Shown here piece after piece: positions 23,256 to 34,551 of a stretch of 64,000 bases of DNA (position 1 is its first letter; every line of letters begins with the position of its first letter). This DNA is from Casuarina equisetifolia (lineage: Eukaryota > Streptophyta > Magnoliopsida > Fagales > Casuarinaceae), in contig CM052356.1 of NCBI GenBank assembly GCA_028551475.1, positions 19,619,884 through 19,683,883 on the forward strand, in the 5' to 3' direction. The position numbers and the translations under genes were made by a program. Below the pieces are notes generated by a model. The model had not been told where the DNA came from. It searched no databases and saw nothing but the letters and a program-made list of their open reading frames with translations.

Positions 23256-26200
23256 TTTTGGGGACTCAGGCTTTGGGCAGAGCGTACCCATTTCTCTCCT
23301 TTGTTCCTCTCGAAAAGCTGTACCCTTTTGTCTATGAAGTTCCTTTCTTTTATCCAAAGAAAAGGGGGAAAATAAAAGCATTAATGTTAGAAGATGTGGT
23401 AGATATGCTTGTACCATGTAGCACGCAAATGGTTAAGATCCTTCTTGAGTAAACAACTATGAGACATAGGATGTTAAGGACTTCGTTTGTAGGAGAGAAA
23501 TGCTCCAGGGACAGTCCTTTGTTCAGGATTCATAGACAAGTTGTATCTTAATTAGTGCAAATTCGGTGGAATAATTATCTACATACGCCTTGAAGAATCC
23601 ATGCATGCATTCCCCACAAAGATCCAATGGTCAAGCATAATGGGGAATACTATGTACGCTTTTGTTCTAGTGATGCGGTACAATGAATATAAAACAAATT
23701 CAATTAGGTTTAACTTATAGATTAGTTGTTATAATGATCATTTTCTTCCTTACAAGTGACCTATAAGAGGGAAAAATACATTTCATATAAGGAACATAAC
23801 ATATTAATTTATTGATAATTTGAAACACTTTTTGGATTTCCACCGTGTCCCTTAGCCTCTCTTAGCCTTATACATAGAGAAACACTCTTCATAATTGACA
23901 TAAGAATAAAGAAAAGTTAAAAATAAAATTATTTTTTAAAACTATAAATACAAAAAACTAACTACCTTAGAAATCAAAGATAAGTACTCATCATTTTATT
24001 GGAAGAAATTTCAAAAGATACAAAGCAAGAAATGTTCACCACTCTTAAAACAACCTAAAAATATAATTTTTTTGAAAGTAAGTCAATAATTAATTATTAT
24101 AAAACTAATCTATTTTGGTTACAAGATGGTATAGCTATTTATAGGATATATATTCCTATTTTCAAAAAGTTAGTCAAAATGAGCAATTAAATGGTAAATG
24201 ACGGCACGTGTTTTCAAGATTGTCAAATAAATTAATTGTTGTTAGTTTGCCAAGAGGTGAATGTCTTGAAAGTTGAGTTTAGCCAAAGTTGTTAGACTAA
24301 ACTTCTCAAGTGGATCATTAATGAGCGTACGAGGTTGGAGTGGATCACATATTTCAATTGAACCAATTGGAGATGATTCTTGGGCTTATGCTCAATCAAT
24401 TTGGATTGGTTTGGAAGAGACTAGATCATTGATGCCTCAATCTACAAGTGAAGGAACAAATCACCTGAAGCTTGAGGTATATCATGTTAGAAGCCTTATT
24501 TTTGTACACATAGTGAACATAACAAGTTAGTATTTCACAATATAGGAACAAATTCGAAATTTTAACATTGGTTAATAAATCTATAAAAATATTTGAATTA
24601 ATTAGTTAAAAAAAACTTAGTAATAGTAACAACAACAACAATAACACAAATAAATATAATAGCACAAAGATTTCTAATTCTAAACATGTAGGAAAATGCT
24701 TACATCTTAAAAAAGAGAGGTGAATTGATTTTTTTTTTTGTGCCTTATGATTTCATAAATTATAACTTAATATATACAAACACAGGAGATTGTCTCAAGA
24801 ATTAATTGTTGGGTGGGCTAGTCCAACCCATATTCAAAACTTATTATTGGGTTCTATTAAGGTAATGTGGTCATAAGATTTAAAAGTAAAAATATAGGTT
24901 TTTTCTTTAAAAAAGTGTGGCCAAAATTTCGAAAGATTTAGAAACTTTGTGTAGCAGTTAATAAAACTCTTGATCAAGGTCAATCCATACTCTAATTTAG
25001 CTGATTTTTAATCAGCAGGTTCGGAATTGGGTATTCTCCATTGTGAATTATTGAATTGTCATTTGAAACTATTTAAATTAGTAGATCTTGGTCGAAAATC
25101 TAGGTAATAGTTTTTTAACTTTTTTTAGTTAAGTTGATGTTTACAACTTGTTTTTCACTATTAATTGGTGATTTTATTGTTGTTGAATCAGTAAATCTTT
25201 ATCTTGTTATTATTGTTAAGAACTTGATTGGGTTATAAATCTAATGATTTATATAATAGAAATTTAGGTGGACTTTGTGATCGGTTCGTAGTTTTTATCT
25301 TTTATGTTGATTGTGATATTTATATATTTTACTTGTAATTCAAATACATTGTTGGTGTTTTAATATATCCTTACAGGTTTAATCAAAGTGAAAAATTTTA
25401 TACGTCATTTTTTCCATCATTAATATCTAGCTTCAAAGTGGACCAACCTTTTCTTGCTTGTTTGCTAACAAACTAAACTAAAACATAGTTCAAGACCATA
25501 ATGAATTCGAACAAGACCGCCTCCATTGCGACTTTAAAGGTGACCAACTCACACAAGGATTCTCACATTCCAAATGTCCCAGCCACGTCCAAACAAATCC
25601 CACCGCCCTCCAAGCAAATCCCACTTTTCGTAGTACGCACGTGGGAAAGCCAGGTCCGACGGACCTACAGATGGCCGGTGGTGTGGTAGGAAGGTGAATG
25701 TACGGACGTTCGGTCTTTCCCGGTCAAAGCCAGTCTTGTCAAAGGGCTAAACAGAGACTCGGTTCCTTGATTGGGCAGTGATCGTGGAAATCTTTTAAAA
25801 TCAAAGTGGTATTATGCCATCGGCGAACCATTTTTTCACCACGTTATGGATAATATATTCCCACGAGGGAGGGGGCCGAAAAAAAAAGGATGGTTCAGCC
25901 TTCCACATCATTCCAAATAAAAAAAATACGTAAATAAGGTCTTTCTTCCCATAAGTATAAATACTGCACATCATGTACAATATATTAATTTCTGGTTATC
26001 GCTTTTCTCACCACTATCCTGTGAGTGGTTTACAATTTCAGCCCTCGATCACTGGCTTTACCATGTAAGTATGGATAGCTTGGCTAATAGTTTTGATAAT
26101 TAACAACTTTACTTGCATATGATATGATGACTCAGAAAGCAAGAGAAGAAACTCCCTAGGAAACAGCGAAAAAGTCGTGGGATTTGACTACAAAATTAAA

Positions 26201-26432
26201 AGAAAAATTAGATTATTTCACACGTTTTACAACATTATGAGAGACGGGCTTTTCTGCGCCACCGGTCCTCGCTCCATCCACTACAAATATTTGGACACCC
26301 ACCCCTGTTATTCAGCATAGACTGTGTGAGCCAACCAGCATTCATATCTTTCAACACCCTCTTTCTATTCTCTCCTCCGGTCACTCTCTGCAGCAAACCC
26401 TACAGTCGAAGGCTTACCACCGTCCAACCAGA
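23256..26432. other. AT-rich spacer and AOS promoter region
   Basis: Mostly AT-rich without recognisable genes. An 85-codon open frame at 24273-24530 has ordinary amino-acid composition but I do not recognise it. A G-box CACGTG lies at 25638-25643, and another CACGTG near 24206. A TATA-like ACAAATATT near 26284 lies about 150 bp before the AOS start. AOS genes are jasmonate- and wound-induced in other plants through MYC factors that bind G-boxes, so the first is a candidate element. Confidence 0.5.
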
Positions 26433-28001
26433 ATGGCATCCGTGTCTCTAGCTTTTCCTTCCCTGCAACCAAAATTTCAATCTCCGAAGGAATCAACAAA
26501 ACCTTCCACGCGTCGGTTAACTGTCCGTCCGATCTCTGCGTCGGTGTCTGAAACGCCTTCTGTGCCTGTACAGCCGGTGTCACCGCCAGAACCCACCAAG
26601 CTTCCGATCCGGAAAATCCCTGGAAGCTATGGCTTGCCTTTCGTCGGTCCGATCACGGACCGGCTTGACTACTTTTATAAGCAAGGCCGTGAGGAGTTCT
26701 TCAAATCACGAATTCAAAAGTACCAGTCAACTGTGTTCAGAGTAAATATGCCACCTGGTCCTTCCATAGCCCCCGATCCACGGGTCGTTGTTTTGCTTGA
26801 CGGAAAGAGCTTTCCCGTTCTTTTCGATGTTACGAAGGTCGAAAAGAAAGACCTTTTCACGGGGACTTTTATGCCATCCACGGAGCTTACCGGCGGTTAC
26901 CGAGTCCTGTCGTATCTGGACCCATCGGAGCCAAACCACGGCAAGCTCAAGAGGCTCCTCTTCTTCCTCCTCAAGTCCCGTCGCGACCACGTGATACCAG
27001 AGTTCCATTCAAGCTACGGGGAGCTCTTCGAGGGCCTCGAGAGCGAGCTCGCAAGTAAAGGAAAAGCCGTTTTTGGTGATGCCGGTGATCAAGCCGCTTT
27101 TAATTTCTTAGCTCGTTCACTCTTCGGCACGAACCCCGCCGACAGCAAGCTCGGTAATGACGCGCCAAAACTGATCGGAAAATGGGTCGTCTTCCAGCTC
27201 GCTCCTCTGCTCACTCTCGGCCTCCCTGTGCCTGTTGAGGAGCTCCTCATCCATTCCTTCCGTCTTCCTCCATTTCTGGTCAAAGCGGATTACCAGAGGC
27301 TCTTCGACTTCTTCTACGAGTCCTCTGGGTTCGTCCTGGACGAGGCCGAGAGATTAGGCGTCTCCAGAGACGAAGCTTGCCACAACCTGGTCTTCGCCAC
27401 GTGCTTCAACAGCTTCGGAGGCATGAGGATCTTCTTCCCCAACTTGCTCAAGCTCATCGGCCGAGCAGGGGTCAAGCTCCACACCCAACTGGCTGAGGAG
27501 ATCCGATCAGTCATCAAATCCAACGGTGGCAAAATCACGATGGCCGCCATGGAACAGATGCCTCTGATGAAGTCTGTCGTGTACGAATCTCTCCGGATCG
27601 AACCACCGGTACCGCTCCAGTACGGGAGAGCCAAGAGCGACCTCATCATCGAGAGCCACGACGCTGCTTTCAGAGTCAAGGAAGGCGAAATGATGTTTGG
27701 GTATCAGCCGTTGGCGACCAAGGACCCGAAAATATTCGAAAGAGCCGAAGAGTTCGTGCCGGACAGGTTCGTCGGAGAGGGCGAGAGATTGCTCAAGCAC
27801 GTGCTGTGGTCAAACGGGCCTGAGACCGAGTCACCAACGGTCGGGAACAAGCAGTGCGCTGGAAAAGACTTCGTGGTTCTGGTTTCGAGGCTTCTCGTCG
27901 TAGAGTTGTTCCTCCGATACGACTCCTTCGAGATCGAGATCGGTACGTCACCGTTGGGTGTCGCCGTTAGCCTAACGTCTCTTAAAAGAGCTAGCTTTTG
28001 A
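26433..28001 (+). CDS. AOS: allene oxide synthase, chloroplastic (CYP74A)
   Basis: Converts 13-hydroperoxy-linolenic acid to an unstable allene oxide, the first committed step of jasmonate synthesis in the chloroplast. It is a single intronless frame of 522 codons, the usual length and structure for dicot AOS. The N-terminal 35-55 residues are Ser/Thr/Pro-rich with basic residues, a plastid transit peptide. The conserved body starts at LPIRKIPGSYGLPFVGPI. CYP74 hallmarks are the I-helix region FATCFNSFGGMRIFFP, which lacks the O2-binding Thr motif of normal P450s, KSVVYESLRIEPPVPLQYGRAK, and the extended heme loop with NKQCAGKDFVVL; the heme cysteine is residue 475. The reaction needs neither oxygen nor a reductase. 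Nothing is broken. Hydroperoxide lyase (CYP74B) is the only close alternative, and the transit region and PPVPLQYG motif favour AOS. Confidence 0.97.
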   Translation: MASVSLAFPSLQPKFQSPKESTKPSTRRLTVRPISASVSETPSVPVQPVSPPEPTKLPIRKIPGSYGLPFVGPITDRLDYFYKQGREEFFKSRIQKYQSTVFRVNMPPGPSIAPDPRVVVLLDGKSFPVLFDVTKVEKKDLFTGTFMPSTELTGGYRVLSYLDPSEPNHGKLKRLLFFLLKSRRDHVIPEFHSSYGELFEGLESELASKGKAVFGDAGDQAAFNFLARSLFGTNPADSKLGNDAPKLIGKWVVFQLAPLLTLGLPVPVEELLIHSFRLPPFLVKADYQRLFDFFYESSGFVLDEAERLGVSRDEACHNLVFATCFNSFGGMRIFFPNLLKLIGRAGVKLHTQLAEEIRSVIKSNGGKITMAAMEQMPLMKSVVYESLRIEPPVPLQYGRAKSDLIIESHDAAFRVKEGEMMFGYQPLATKDPKIFERAEEFVPDRFVGEGERLLKHVLWSNGPETESPTVGNKQCAGKDFVVLVSRLLVVELFLRYDSFEIEIGTSPLGVAVSLTSLKRASF

Positions 28002-28028
28002 TCGTTCCGTCCAGTTTTCAGAAACTGG

Positions 28029-28029
<1 letters not shown>

Positions 28030-28068
<39 letters not shown>
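28030..28068. repeat. (TA)n microsatellite
   Basis: About 19 AT units immediately after the AOS stop codon, within the likely 3' untranslated region. Confidence 0.95.
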
Positions 28069-28069
<1 letters not shown>

Positions 28070-28076
<7 letters not shown>

Positions 28077-28795
28077 TATCTTTTAGCCAATAAATTTTGT
28101 TTGGGTAAAACTCCAATTACTAGAATGTATATGCAACTAATTAGATTCATTGCTGAGATTGAATGGTGTGTCGGCTTACCGTCATTATTACCCTGCACGA
28201 AATACAGCTTATCAGCTCTACTGTTTCCTATTTTACGCCCACTATGACGAACGATGAGAAGCTTTACTTTCCATAATGCATATGCTGGGACATGGTGTGT
28301 TCAGAATCTTGCTGGCCTAGCAGCCCCACAAGGTCCACCTGATTCATAACTACACGAAGGCCACTAACCATGAATGAGTAACGTGTCAATCATGATAGAT
28401 TAAACAAACTATGAAATGGCAGGCTGGGACTCCAGTGCCTTCGCGGTCCTTTTTCAATGTTTGGAACCCGCCAATGCGAACGAAAGTGGAGTACACCGAA
28501 GTATGGTTATCTCAAAGGGTCGTCTATGATCTAAAAGATCGAACTGAAATATTAATTTTTTTGTGCATTTTTATTGATAAATAAATAGAGAAAACGTCGA
28601 AGACAAAACATGTCAGTAGAAAATAGTGCGATCTAATCTAAAAGTTGGAGATAGATTCTCGGCCATATAATACAATATACTGAAACTATATTGTTATAAA
28701 AAAAAAGTTTGAGATCTATCACGGACAAAATATATTTCAATGGACAAAAACTTGAAACAAGAGTAGACATACTAATCTGTTTCATCAAAAATTGT
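28070..28795. other. AOS downstream flank, possible LTR remnant
   Basis: The left part is the AOS 3' region. From about 28540 the sequence is AT-rich and, on the minus strand, leads directly on from the Copia-derived array. It could be the eroded 3' LTR of the founding element, but I could not find a matching second LTR. Confidence 0.35.
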
Positions 28796-30611
28796 AATCA
28801 AGGGTTAAGTGAATAAGTGTCTAAATTCTCACCAAGGAAAAAGAAAAGAATAACATGTGTTAATTATGGCTAATAAATGAGATATTTTTCGAAACATTGT
28901 GTATGCTCATGTAAGGAGGTGTTAAGCTTTTTGTGAACAACACATCATTTTCAATATCTACCATCAAGCTTGTGTCTATATAAGTCAAAAACACGTACAT
29001 AAAATGATGTTATTGTATTCTTAACACCTTTGTCAACATATTTGTACACCAATTTCACGCAAAAATATGAATGGTATGAATGATTTGTATAGCTATTTTC
29101 TTTTGAATAAAGTGGTATTCAATCTTGATATGTTTGATCTTATTATATATGATGTCTTAAGAGTACAAAAAGGAAACACATGCTAACCTAAAGAAATCTT
29201 GCATGTTGTTAATCAAGGGTTAAGTAAATAAATGTCTAAATTCCCACCAAAAAGGAAAAAAAAAAAGAATAAGTGTGTTAATTACTTCTAGCCAATGAGA
29301 TATATGTTGAAATCTAGCAACAACTATGATATTAAACATTGTGTATGTTCATATAGAGATACAAGAATATGAGGAGGTGTCAAGCTTGTTGTGAATAACA
29401 CATCATTTTCAATATCTACTATCAAGCTTGTGGTTTATATAATTCAAAAACACACATAGAAAATGATGTTATTGTATTCCTAACACCTTTGTCAACATAT
29501 TTGCAGGTTGATTTTGAAAAAATATGAGTGGTATAAGTGATTTGTGTAGCTATTTTCTTTTGAACAAAGTGATATTCAATCTTGATATGTTTGATCTTTT
29601 TATATATGATGTCTCAAGAGTACAAAAAGGAAACACATGCTAAGTTGAAGAAATATTGCATGTTGTTAATCAAGGGTTAAGTGAATAAGTGTTTAAATTC
29701 CCACCAAAAAGAAAAAAAGAAGAAGAAAAGTATGTTAATTACCGCTAATAAATGAGATATGTGTTGAAATCTAGTAACAACTATGATATTAAACATTGTG
29801 TATGTTCATGTAAAGATACAAGAATAAGAGAAGGTGTCGAGTTTATTGTGAATAACACATCATTGTCAATATCTACCAGCAAACTTGTGGTTTATAAAAG
29901 TCAAAAACACACACACACACACAAATGATTTTATTGTATTTCTAACACCTTTGTCAACACATTTACATGTTGATTTCGTGCAAAAAGATAAGTAGTAAGA
30001 ATGATTTGTGTAGCTATTTTCTTTTGGGTAAAGTGACATTCAATCTTGATATATTTGATCTTCTTATGTATGATGTCCCAAGAGTAGAAAAAGGAAACAC
30101 ACACTAAGCTAAAAGAATCTTGCATGTTGTTAATCAAGGGTTAAGTGATTAAGTGTTTAAATTCCCATCAAAAAGATAAAAAAAAAAAAAGAAGAAGAAG
30201 AAGAAGAAGAAGAAGAAAGAATGAGTGTGTTAATTATTGTTAATAAATGAGATATGTGTTGAATCTAGCAAAAACTATGATATTAAACATTGTGTATGTT
30301 CATGTAGAGATACAAGAATAAGAGAAGGCGTCAAGCTTGTTGTGAAGAACACATCATTTTTAATATCTCCTATCAAGCATGTGATCTATATAAGTCAAAA
30401 ACCCACACACATAAAATGATGTTATTGTATTCCTAACACCTTTGTAAACAAATCTACAAGTTGATTTTGTGCAAAAATATGAGTGGTATGAATAATCCGT
30501 GTAATTATTTTCTTTTGAATAAAGTGATATTCAATCTTGACATATTTGATCTCTTACGTACGATGTCCTAAGAGTAGAAAAAGGAAACATGCGCTAAGTT
30601 AAAGAAATCTT
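28796..30611 (-). repeat. tandem array A, ~450-bp monomers derived from a Copia pol tail
   Basis: The landmark AATCAAGGGTTAAGT recurs at 28796, 29211, 29668 and 30132, spacing 415-464 bp. Each unit carries the same ordered blocks, including CAACACATCATTTTCAATATCTAC-like and GTAGCTATTTTCTTTTGAA-like words. Read on the minus strand, each monomer encodes a decayed piece resembling the C-terminus of Ty1/copia RNase H, with words like KIECHFTQKKIA and NQ(P)AN(M)LTKVLGIQ followed by a stop; compare HIEIDYHF and NQPADIFTKGL in the intact Copia of this window. The array therefore arose by amplification of a retrotransposon 3' segment. Confidence 0.85.
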
Positions 30612-31275
30612 GCATGTTATTAGTTCTAATGCATTTAAGAGAGACTTCAAATTGGGTGGACGTTGTGAAGAAAAAAGAAAATTATGTGATCAAGAGTTGA
30701 AATCTAGGTTCAAATTTAACAGCAATTGTGATTAAATCTTGTGTATATTATGTACATGGATACAATAATACAATGAGGCGTCAAGCTCTGTAAAAGAATG
30801 AAAAAAGAGAGAATCTAGGATTACAAGCTAATGGCCGTAGTGGACCAGTGTCTAAACGGGTATGGTCCAAAATGAATAAGACATCATTTTCAACAATTAT
30901 AAATAAGAATAATTTAATTTTTAAGTTTTTTAAGGGTTTTGGGAATATAATTATCCTGAAAATTTTAGACCATCATAATCTAATTTAGAAAAAGAATAAA
31001 TATCAGGTGAAAACAATTCAATAGTATATCTTGTTTTGTTTGGACCCTAATTCATTCAACGTCTTTTTTCTCTTTCCTTTTTTCGTTTATCGACAAAGGA
31101 AGGTGGGGACTGTCGGCATGAGATGAACCTTGTGGGTTGCTCTGTCTGTCGTGTGGTGGAGTTACTCAGTGGACACATTGCAGCAAGAACATCAACCCAT
31201 AAAATGAGCTAAACGTGGGCACACTGACGAAACGCCGTATCCATAAGAAAACAGGGTTGCGTTCACTTTCAAACA
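30612..31275. repeat. duplicated block tail, copy 1
   Basis: Unique sequence that follows array A and is repeated after array B at 32746-33985. Shared stretches include ATGGCCGTAGTGGAC, CATCATAATCTAATTTAG and AACGCCGTATCCATAAGAAAA. This copy lacks the 582-bp LTR and so preserves the empty insertion site near 30915. Confidence 0.88.
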
Positions 31276-32745
31276 AAAATACGAGTAATACGAAGGATTT
31301 GTATAGCTATTTTCTTTTGAACAAAGTGACATTCAATCTTGATATGTTTGATTTTTTTTATATATGATGTCTCAAGAGTACAAAAAGGAAACACATGCTA
31401 AGCTGAAGAAATATTGCATGTTGTTAATCAAGGGTTAAGTAAATAAGTGTCTAAATTCCCTCCAAAAAGAAAAAAAGAGTAAGTGTGTTAATTACTTCTA
31501 ATAAATGAGATATATGTTGAAATCTAGCAACAACTATGATATTAAACATTGTATATGTTCATGTAGAGATACAAAAATATGAGGAGGTGTCAAGCTTGTT
31601 GTAAATAACACATCTTTTTCAATATCTACCATCAAGCTTATGGTTTATATAAGTCAAAAAGACACACATAAAATGATGTTATTGTATTCCTAACACCTTT
31701 GTCAACATATATGCATGTTGATTTTATGCAAAAATATGAGTGGTACGAATGATTTGTGTAGCTATTTTCTTTTGAACAAATTGATATTCAATCTTAATAT
31801 GTTTGACCTTTTTATATATGATGTCTAAGAGTACAAAAAGGAAACACATGCTAAGCTAAAGAAATCTTGCATGTTGTTAATCAAGAGTTAAGTGAATAAG
31901 TGTCTAAATTCCCACAAAAAGGAAAGAAAGAATAAGTGTGTTAATTACTTTTAATAAATGAGATATATGTTGAAATCTAGCAACAACTATGGTATTAAAC
32001 TTTGTATATGCTTATGTTGAGATACAAGAATAGAAGGAGGTGTCAAGCTTGTTCTAAATAATATATCATTTTCAATATCTACTATCAAGCTAGTGGTTTA
32101 TATAAGTCAAAATCACACACACATAAAATAATGTTATTATATTCCTAACACCTTTGTCAACAAATCTATAGGTTGATTCCCTGCAAAAATATGAGTGGTA
32201 TGAATGATACATGTAACTATTTTCTTTTGAATAAAGTGACATTGATATGTTTGATCTTCCTATATATGATGTCCCAAGAGTAGAAAAGGAAACACATGCT
32301 AAGCTAAAGGAATCTTGCATGTTGTTAATCAAGGGTTAAGTGATTAAGTTGCTAAATTCCCAACAAAAGGAAAAAAAAAAAGAACAAGTGTGTTAATTAT
32401 TGCTAATAAATGAGATATGTGTTGAAATCTAGCAACATCTATGATATTAAACATTGTGTATGTTCATGTAGAGATACAAGAAAATAAGGAGGTGTCAAGA
32501 TTGTTGTGAACAACATATCATTCTCAATACCTACCATCAAGCTTATGGTTTATTTAAGTCAAAAACACATGCACACAAAATAATGTTATTGTATTTCTAA
32601 CACCTTTATCAACAAATTTATAGGTTAATTTCATGCAAAAATATGAGTGGTACAAATGATCCCATGTAGCTATTTTCTTTTGAATAAAGTGATATTTAAT
32701 CTTGATATGTTTGATCTTCTAATGTATGTATGGGGGCAGTCAACT
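31276..32745 (-). repeat. tandem array B, same Copia-derived monomers
   Basis: The second block of monomers has landmarks at 31426, 31879 and 32337 (spacing 453-458 bp) plus a partial leading unit that joins directly to the end of the copy-1 tail. The leading unit shares the variant GAAGAAATATTGCATG with the array A unit near 29648, so the block duplication started inside array A. A minus-strand remnant with the RNase H tail words is visible around 32090-32330. Confidence 0.85.
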
Positions 32746-33985
32746 CTTGCATGTTGTTAATTCTAATGCATTTAACAAAGACTCCAAATTTGGTGGATAT
32801 CATGAACAAAAAAAATTATGTGATCAAGAGTTGAAATTTGGCTTCAAACTGCAAAATTGTGATTAAATGATGTGTATGCTATGTACATGGATACAATAAT
32901 ACAACGAGGCGTCAAGCTTTGTAAAAGAATGAAAAAGAAAGAGAATCTAGGGTTACAAGCACATGGCCGTAGTGGACTAGTGTCTAAACAAGTATGGTCC
33001 AAAATGAATAAGACATCATTTTCAACAATCATAAATAAGAATAATTTAGTTTTTGTTGTGATTTGTCATAATTAGTGATGACTTTTTTTGTCCTCATAAC
33101 TACTAGGGCCCATGTGTGATGTGGGTATGAGCTAGATCATTTTGGAATTGTAGATATGCATTGTAACAGTATAACATGAAAAGGAAAAATAGAAAATCTT
33201 TAAACAAAAATCCCTATAGATAGAGGCAGCATGGAATAGGCTTGGTGGCTTTAAAATGAGGCTTGGTTGCTTAGAAGTCTTACGGCTGAAAGCCCTTTAT
33301 GGCTTTGCATGGCTTGATGACTTGATGTTGACGGGATGGTGCAGGACATTTGCAAAGCCCCAATTGCATAGAGAGTTAATGCCGGAATTATGCAAGTAGT
33401 TAAGAGTATGATAAATAGTAATTAGATCAGATTTAGAGAGTGAAAGATAATACATGTACTCTCAATAATTTTATTAATAAAAAAGAGAAAAAAGTTGATA
33501 GATCTATTAGTGATAGTGAATGTAGGTATAATTGGCTGAACCACTTTAAAAATCTTGGGACTTTGTGCGTGCCTTAATCTATGTTCTACATTATTATGTG
33601 TTATTTGTGTGATGCATAGCTCGGTCATTTCAATAGTTTTTAAGTTGTTTTAAGGGTTTTGAAAATATAATTATCTTGAAAATTTTAGACCATCATAATC
33701 TAATTTAGAACAAGAATAAATATCAAGTGAAAACAATTCAGCAGTATACCCTAATTCATTCAACGTCTTTTTTTCTCTTTCCTTTTTTTCGTTTTTTGAC
33801 AAAAGAAGGTGGGGACTGTCGGCGTGGCATGAACCTTCTGAGTTGTTCTGTCTGTCGTGCGGTGGAGTTAGTCAGTGGACACATTGGTGAAAGAACATCA
33901 ACCCATAAAATGAGCTAAACGTGGGCACACTAACGAAACGCCGTATCCATAAGAAAATATGGTTGCGTTCACGTTCAAGCAATGA
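32746..33985. repeat. duplicated block tail, copy 2 (carries a solo LTR)
   Basis: Counterpart of 30612-31275. After removing the LTR and one target duplication it is about 652 bp against about 663 bp, with scattered substitutions and small indels. The two ends of the copies are collinear. Confidence 0.88.
33054..33635 (+). mobile_element. solo LTR, probably Ty1/copia
   Basis: A 582-bp insertion beginning TGTTGTGATTTGTC and ending TTTCAATA, flanked by the 5-bp direct repeat GTTTT (33049-33053 and 33636-33640). The other copy of the duplicated block has no such sequence at the corresponding point. Internal features fit an LTR: a run of short hairpins, CTCTCAATAATTTTATTAATAA before the end, and the GAACCACTTTAAAAATCTTG-like tail common in plant Copia LTRs. 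No internal domain or second LTR is present, so it is a recombination product. Confidence 0.82.
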
Positions 33986-34551
33986 TTATGACCTATCCTG
34001 CCCCGGAATGATGTTCTCCATTTTTTACGGCCAATCCTGTCATTCTCTCAGACCTGGCCCTGGTTCATCATTACATGAAATCTTGAGGTTTAGGCTCTCT
34101 GAATTGGCTAATTCAATGTCGAGTTGTTTTGGGCTCACCCATACCATTGGCAAGTACCGTCAGGAGATTGATTTATGCGTCACCGTGTGTTTCTGTATGA
34201 TTTGGTTTTTGTAACTAGTATGTTGTCCTGATATGGCCAGATTTGTAGGCACGCGAACAACTTTGCTGATCAGCAATTGTTCATTACACTTATAATGTTA
34301 ACGACCGCGGTATATGATAAACTTTTATGGGTATTGACAAATTTTCTTCCTTTAATCAATAGCAATTCATTACACTTATAATTTTATGTAAAAAAGAATA
34401 TGTTGGGTAACTGTTTAAGCATTGCCTACAAGCATATACTTTGAAGCTTATAATGAGCCATATGGAACTGACAAAATTGTGATATTAGAAAACTATCTTG
34501 AGAGTATTAACAAGGTTGAATCTAAGCACTCAACGAAGATCATTTTTTACG
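33986..34551. other. 3' flank of the WAKL gene
   Basis: AT-rich and non-coding as far as I can see. It contains a short duplicated word, ATTACACTTATAAT, near 34284 and 34370. Confidence 0.5.

Noticed and set aside
24273..24530. 85-codon open frame in the AT-rich spacer
   Set aside because: Ordinary composition but no recognisable motif, splice partners or promoter; could be chance or transposon debris.
28796..33985. CRISPR-like array
   Set aside because: Monomers are about 450 bp with no short repeat-spacer structure, and the genome is a plant; they derive from a retrotransposon.
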